From contig CAJULR010000029.1 in the NCBI GenBank assembly GCA_910587375.1, forward strand, positions 1 through 7,293: a stretch of 7,293 nt of DNA. Direction: 5' to 3'. The DNA is from Candidatus Gastranaerophilales bacterium (GTDB lineage: Bacteria > Cyanobacteriota > Vampirovibrionia > Gastranaerophilales > Gastranaerophilaceae). The translations under genes were made by a program, and so were the position numbers. Under the pieces are notes generated by a model. The model did not search any database, was not told where the DNA came from, and saw only the letters and a program-made list of their open reading frames with translations. Positions 4,545 to 7,293 of the stretch are shown piece after piece (the first letter of the stretch is position 1; every line of letters starts with the position of its first letter).

Positions 4545-4949
4545 CTATTTTTCTACAATTCTAGTCTTAACGGGAAGCTTTTGGGCTGCCAGTTTAAGCG
4601 CTTCGATTGCATCTTCTCTTACTGAATATTCAATTTCAAAAAGTACTCTGCCGGGCTTAACAACCGCTACCCAATATTCAGGGTTACCTTTACCTTTACC
4701 CATACGAGTTTCGGCAGGTTTTGCAGTAATAGGTTTATCCGGGAAAATTTTAATCCAAACATTACCACCACGTTTGATTTTTCTTGTCATTGCACGACGA
4801 GCAGCCTCAATTTGGCGGGAAGTAATCCATGCTGGATCAGCGCTAACTAGCCCGTATGAACCAAATTCAAGGTTTGTACCCCTTGTTTCGGTTCCTTTCA
4901 TATTGCCCTTCATTTTCTTTCTGAATTTGGTTTTTTTAGGCATTAACAT
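4545..4949 (-). CDS. rplP: 50S ribosomal protein L16
   Basis: At 134 residues this is a typical L16, which contacts the A-site tRNA and organises 23S rRNA near the peptidyl transferase centre. It starts MLMPKKTKFRKKMKG, then has WITSRQIEAARRAMTR (41-56), the RGGNVWIKIFPDKPITAKPAETRMGKGKG core (about 60-88), YWVAVVKPGRVLFEI and a helix ending KLPVKTRI. The RMGKGKGNPEYWV segment corresponds to the loop that reaches the tRNA site. Two ATGs lie six bases apart; the upstream one at 4949 is preferred because AGGAG is ten bases before it, against sixteen for the inner one. It lies 25 bp after rpsC. Confidence 0.98.
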   Translation of the reverse strand: MLMPKKTKFRKKMKGNMKGTETRGTNLEFGSYGLVSADPAWITSRQIEAARRAMTRKIKRGGNVWIKIFPDKPITAKPAETRMGKGKGNPEYWVAVVKPGRVLFEIEYSVREDAIEALKLAAQKLPVKTRIVEK

Positions 4950-4974
4950 TTTTGATTTGCTCCTATTTTATAAC

Positions 4975-5724
4975 TTATGCTTCAGCTGAAGCATTGTCTT
5001 CACTACGTTTTCTTCTGTTGTTAAGACGAGGTGCCCCTTCTTTACCTTGGCCTTGAGGCTTTTTAGTCTTAATATTTTGATCAGCTTTTTCGCCGGGCAT
5101 AAGGTCACCTTTGAATACCCAAACTTTAACGCCGATTTTACCCATAACGGTATCTGCTTCTGCAAAGCCGTATTGAACGTCAGCTCTTAAGGTTTGAAGA
5201 GGAATTCTTCCTTCTTTTGCCCATTCTGAACGTGCAATTTCAGCACCGCCCAAACGTCCTGATACCATAACCTTGATACCTTGAACGCCGGCTCTCATTG
5301 TTCTTTGCATAGCTTGTTTCATAGCTCTTCTAAAAGCAATACGTTTTTCTAATTGAAGAGCAATGTTTTCTGCAACCAATTGAGCGTCCACATCAATTCT
5401 TGCAACTTCAACAACATCGATTGAAACGTTTTTGTTGTTGATTAAGTTTTGCACTGCAACTCTTAATTCATCAATACCTTGACCGCCTCTGCCAACAACA
5501 ATACCAGGCTTTGCAGTCACTACTGTGATATTAACATTTTGTGCTTTTCTTGCAATTATAATGCGGCTTACACCTGCTGTGTAGAGCTTCTTTTTAACAA
5601 ATCTTCTAATTTTAGCGTCTTCTGCTATATTTGAAGCATATTGTTTTCTTTTGGCAAACCAAGTGCTAACCCAAGGTTCGATTATTCCTATTCTAAATCC
5701 GGTTGGATGTGTCTTCTGTCCCAA
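4975..5724 (-). CDS. rpsC: 30S ribosomal protein S3
   Basis: S3 sits at the mRNA entry channel in the 30S head and with S4 contributes mRNA unwinding. The protein has 249 residues: an N-terminal part starting GQKTHPTGFRIGI, a type II KH domain with VGRGGQGI at 77-84 (GXXG loop), the basic FRRAMKQAMQRTMR helix at 131-144 that contains the entry-channel Arg/Lys positions, and the S3 C-terminal domain with SGRLGGAEIARSEW and GVKVWVFKGD (198-207). A charged tail of roughly 40 residues ending ASAEA follows. The start codon is TTG at 5724, the only non-ATG start among the genes whose starts lie in the window, supported by AGGAG eight bases upstream and by the conserved GQK N-terminus. Its SD overlaps the rplV stop (CTAGGAG), 11 bp away. 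Confidence 0.98.
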   Translation of the reverse strand: MGQKTHPTGFRIGIIEPWVSTWFAKRKQYASNIAEDAKIRRFVKKKLYTAGVSRIIIARKAQNVNITVVTAKPGIVVGRGGQGIDELRVAVQNLINNKNVSIDVVEVARIDVDAQLVAENIALQLEKRIAFRRAMKQAMQRTMRAGVQGIKVMVSGRLGGAEIARSEWAKEGRIPLQTLRADVQYGFAEADTVMGKIGVKVWVFKGDLMPGEKADQNIKTKKPQGQGKEGAPRLNNRRKRSEDNASAEA

Positions 5725-5735
5725 AGTTATATCTC

Positions 5736-6071
5736 CTAGTTTTTCGTTAATTTTACTGTTAAGTGTGAACTTCTTTTGAATCTTTTGTACATTCTGCCTT
5801 GCGCTCTGGGACGTGCTCTTTTGTAAGTCACGCTCTCGTCTGCATAAATTTCAGAAACTTTTAGAGCATCGGCCTGACCGTCAAATTTTTCAGATGCGTT
5901 TGCAATTGCAGCGGTTAAGTTTTTTTCAACAACTCTTGCTGCAAAGTAGGGCATAAACTTAAGGATTCTTAAAGCTTCTGAAGCCACTTTGCCGCGAACT
6001 TCATTGATTACCCTTCTAAGCTTTCTTGCAGGCATCTTTATATCTGTTTGTTTAGCTGTTGCTTGTTGCAT
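5736..6071 (-). CDS. rplV: 50S ribosomal protein L22
   Basis: This 111-residue protein is a standard L22, which lines the nascent-peptide exit tunnel with an extended beta hairpin. The N-terminal MPARKLRRVINEVRGK (13-28), the helix ALRILKFMPYFAARVVEKNLTAAIANA region, and the hairpin with RARPRAQGRMYKRFKRSSHL (about 85-104), whose tip (the macrolide-related loop) is RPRAQGRM, are all present. The ATG at 6071 has AAAAGGA about ten bases upstream; a second AAGGA directly before the ATG is too close to act. The gap to rpsS is 29 bp and holds an AT-only 14-bp palindrome of doubtful meaning. Confidence 0.97.
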   Translation of the reverse strand: MQQATAKQTDIKMPARKLRRVINEVRGKVASEALRILKFMPYFAARVVEKNLTAAIANASEKFDGQADALKVSEIYADESVTYKRARPRAQGRMYKRFKRSSHLTVKLTKN

Positions 6072-6100
6072 TGTCCTTATTTCCTTTTAATTAATTAAAG

Positions 6101-6382
6101 TTATTTTCTCTTAGCTGTTTTGTCTTGCCCGGCGTGCCCTCTGAATGATCTTGTATTTGCAAATTCGCCGAGTTTGTGTCCTACCATTTGTTCTGTTATG
6201 TAAACAGGAACGTGGGATCTGCCATTATGTACAGCAATTGTGTGTCCCAACATATCAGGTATAATCATAGACGCCCTGGACCATGTTTTAATAACTTTCT
6301 TTTCTTGGGTTTCATTTAGTTTTTCGATTTTTTTAGTCAAAGAGTCGTGAACATATGGACCCTTTTTTAATGAACGAGCCAT
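6101..6382 (-). CDS. rpsS: 30S ribosomal protein S19
   Basis: The 93-residue product is a normal S19, which forms a complex with S13 in the 30S head and contacts 16S rRNA and the central bridge to the large subunit. The start ARSLKKGPYVHDSL (2-15) and the core KTWSRASMIIPDMLGHTIAVHNG (about 32-54) are family-defining, as are VPVYITEQMVGHKLGEFA and the end TRSFRGHAG. The ATG at 6382 is preceded by AGGAG eleven bases upstream, close to the rplB stop (TAATAGGAG). The distance from rplB is 17 bp. Confidence 0.98.
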   Translation of the reverse strand: MARSLKKGPYVHDSLTKKIEKLNETQEKKVIKTWSRASMIIPDMLGHTIAVHNGRSHVPVYITEQMVGHKLGEFANTRSFRGHAGQDKTAKRK

Positions 6383-6399
6383 CTAATTATATTCTCCTA

Positions 6400-7227
6400 T
6401 TATTTTTTTCTTCTTCTTACTATCAGTTTGCCGGAAGCCTTCTTAGTATTTCTTGTCTTCTGACCAAGAGCAGGTCTTCCCCATGGAGTTTTAGGATGTC
6501 CGCCGGGGCCTGTTTTACCTTCACCACCACCGTGAGGGTGGTCAACCGGGTTCATTGTAACACCACGAACAGTCGGCTTAATTCCTAAGTATCTCGTTCT
6601 TCCTGCCTTACCTGTTGATAAGTTTTTATATTCGGAATTGCCGAGAACACCGATAGTTGCCATACATTCTTTTCTTACCATTCTCATTTCTGAAGATGGA
6701 AGTTTAACAGTAACGTAATCGCCGTCTTTAGCCATAAGCTGAGCGCCCTGGCCTGCAGCTCTTACCATTTTACCGCCTCTTTTGGGTTCCATTTCAATAT
6801 TGTGAATCATAGTACCTAGAGGAATATTTTCCAAAGGAAGTGCGTTTCCTGTCTTGATGTCTGCTTCAGCACCTGAAACAACTACATCGCCAACATTCAA
6901 GCCTTCCGGAGTTAAAATGTATCTTTTTTCACCGTCAGCATAAACAACAAGTGAAATTCTAACGTTTCTGTTTGGATCATACTCGATAGTTTTTACAAAA
7001 CCAACGATGCCAAATTTATCTCTTTTGAAATCAATTACACGGTATTGTCTTTTATGTCCGCCACCAATGTGTCTTGTTGTTATTCTTCCTGTATTATTTC
7101 TTCCGCCTGATTTTGTGAGCGGTCTTAATAATGATTTTTCGGGTACACTTGTTGTGATTTCAGAAAAATCAGGTCTTGTCATGCCTCTTTGTCCCGGAGA
7201 CGTCGGATTAATTTTACGGGTTGCCAT
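6400..7227 (-). CDS. rplB: 50S ribosomal protein L2
   Basis: At 275 residues this is full-length L2, a core large-subunit protein required for subunit joining and peptidyl transferase activity. The N-terminal domain has GRNNTGRITTRHIGGGHKR (42-60) and IEYDPNRNVRISLV (81-94). The C-terminal part has EMEPKRGGKMVRAAGQGAQL-type sequence and the hallmark NPVDHPHGGGEG at 226-237, whose His230 corresponds to the histidine implicated in peptidyl transfer. The tail GHPKTPWGRPALGQKTR ends in RRRKK. The ATG at 7227 is preceded by AGGAG seven to eight bases upstream, which lies inside the last codons of rplW; only two bases separate the rplW stop from this start, so coupling is likely. Confidence 0.99.
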   Translation of the reverse strand: MATRKINPTSPGQRGMTRPDFSEITTSVPEKSLLRPLTKSGGRNNTGRITTRHIGGGHKRQYRVIDFKRDKFGIVGFVKTIEYDPNRNVRISLVVYADGEKRYILTPEGLNVGDVVVSGAEADIKTGNALPLENIPLGTMIHNIEMEPKRGGKMVRAAGQGAQLMAKDGDYVTVKLPSSEMRMVRKECMATIGVLGNSEYKNLSTGKAGRTRYLGIKPTVRGVTMNPVDHPHGGGEGKTGPGGHPKTPWGRPALGQKTRNTKKASGKLIVRRRKK

Positions 7228-7229
7228 TG

Positions 7230-7293
7230 TTATACTCCTGTCAATTCTTCAATCGGATCGCCTTCGATTGTAACGATGGCTTTCTTTCCTGAT
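7230..7293 (-). CDS. rplW: 50S ribosomal protein L23, C-terminal end only (5' part outside window)
   Basis: Only the last 20 codons and the TAA stop are visible, reading SGKKAIVTIEGDPIEELTGV. This fits the end of L23, whose last strand typically reads KKAIVTL..GD.I..F or similar, and its place directly before rplB is where rplW always stands in the S10 cluster. L23 lies beside L29 at the tunnel exit and is the main trigger-factor docking site. The identification rests on position plus a short tail. The SD for rplB is embedded in its final Thr-Gly-Val codons. Confidence 0.9.
   Translation of the reverse strand, partial: SGKKAIVTIEGDPIEELTGV

Noticed and set aside
4979..4992. A perfect 14-bp palindrome GCTTCAGCTGAAGC at the end of rpsC
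   Set aside because: It encodes the ASAEA tail of S3 and is explained by alternating Ala/Ser/Glu codons; no U-tract follows.
6086..6099. A 14-bp palindrome of A and T only between rpsS and rplV
   Set aside because: Such runs are expected by chance in AT-rich spacers and it overlaps the area near the rplV SD without forming a stable hairpin.
1..7293. CRISPR arrays, insertion sequences, tRNAs, phage or defence genes
   Set aside because: No direct-repeat arrays, transposase-like reading frames, terminal inverted repeats or tRNA-like cloverleaf sequence were seen; apart from the gaps described, the window is filled with ribosomal genes.

Overview
The window is a stretch of the conserved S10-spc ribosomal-protein gene cluster. 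Every gene lies on the minus strand, so transcription runs from high to low coordinates. Read in that direction the order is rplW (3' end only), rplB, rpsS, rplV, rpsC, rplP, rpmC, rpsQ, rplN, rplX, rplE, rpsN, rpsH, rplF, rplR, then the 5' part of a class A penicillin-binding protein / GT51 transglycosylase gene that runs off the left edge. Most genes have an obvious purine-rich Shine-Dalgarno (SD) sequence, so this is a bacterium that uses ordinary SD initiation.

The DNA is AT-rich. Several proteins read like cyanobacterial orthologues: L6 ending in VRRKAGKAGKK with KLEIQGVGYRAQ, L18 ending in ALADAAREAGLDF, and S3 beginning MGQKTHPTGFR. Low GC plus this flavour suggests a non-photosynthetic cyanobacterial relative (Vampirovibrionia/Melainabacteria, for example the Gastranaerophilales). 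This is an inference from remembered family sequences, not a search. Oxygenic cyanobacteria normally carry rpsN elsewhere in the genome, so its retention between rplE and rpsH would separate this lineage from them.

Layout. From 7293 to about 3285 the genes are tightly packed with gaps of 2-41 bp, and several SDs overlap the preceding stop codon. A 108-bp gap with a hairpin separates rplX from rplE, and rpsN follows 20 bp after rplE. Directly after rpsN (2326-2371) sits a textbook intrinsic terminator with a 12-bp perfect stem and a long U-tract. It is followed by a credible sigma-70-type promoter and a structured leader of about 125 nt in front of rpsH. Another 166-bp gap, with a weaker promoter candidate and a two-part fold, precedes rplF-rplR. 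A second hairpin terminator (493-530) closes the unit after rplR. The genes that normally follow (rpsE, rplO, secY and so on) are absent, and a cell-wall synthase gene takes their place.

The main message is that the spc half of this normally continuous operon looks broken into separately controlled units: [..rplE-rpsN], [rpsH], [rplF-rplR]. S8 is the classical autoregulator of the spc operon in Escherichia coli. Smaller points of interest are an S14 with a Cys-Cys-Cys-His metal site, an L14 with an extra loop of about seven residues, an L24 with a C-terminal zinc ribbon, a TTG start for rpsC, and a possibly leaderless transcript for the penicillin-binding protein. I see no mobile element, CRISPR array, tRNA, rRNA or clearly novel multi-gene system.
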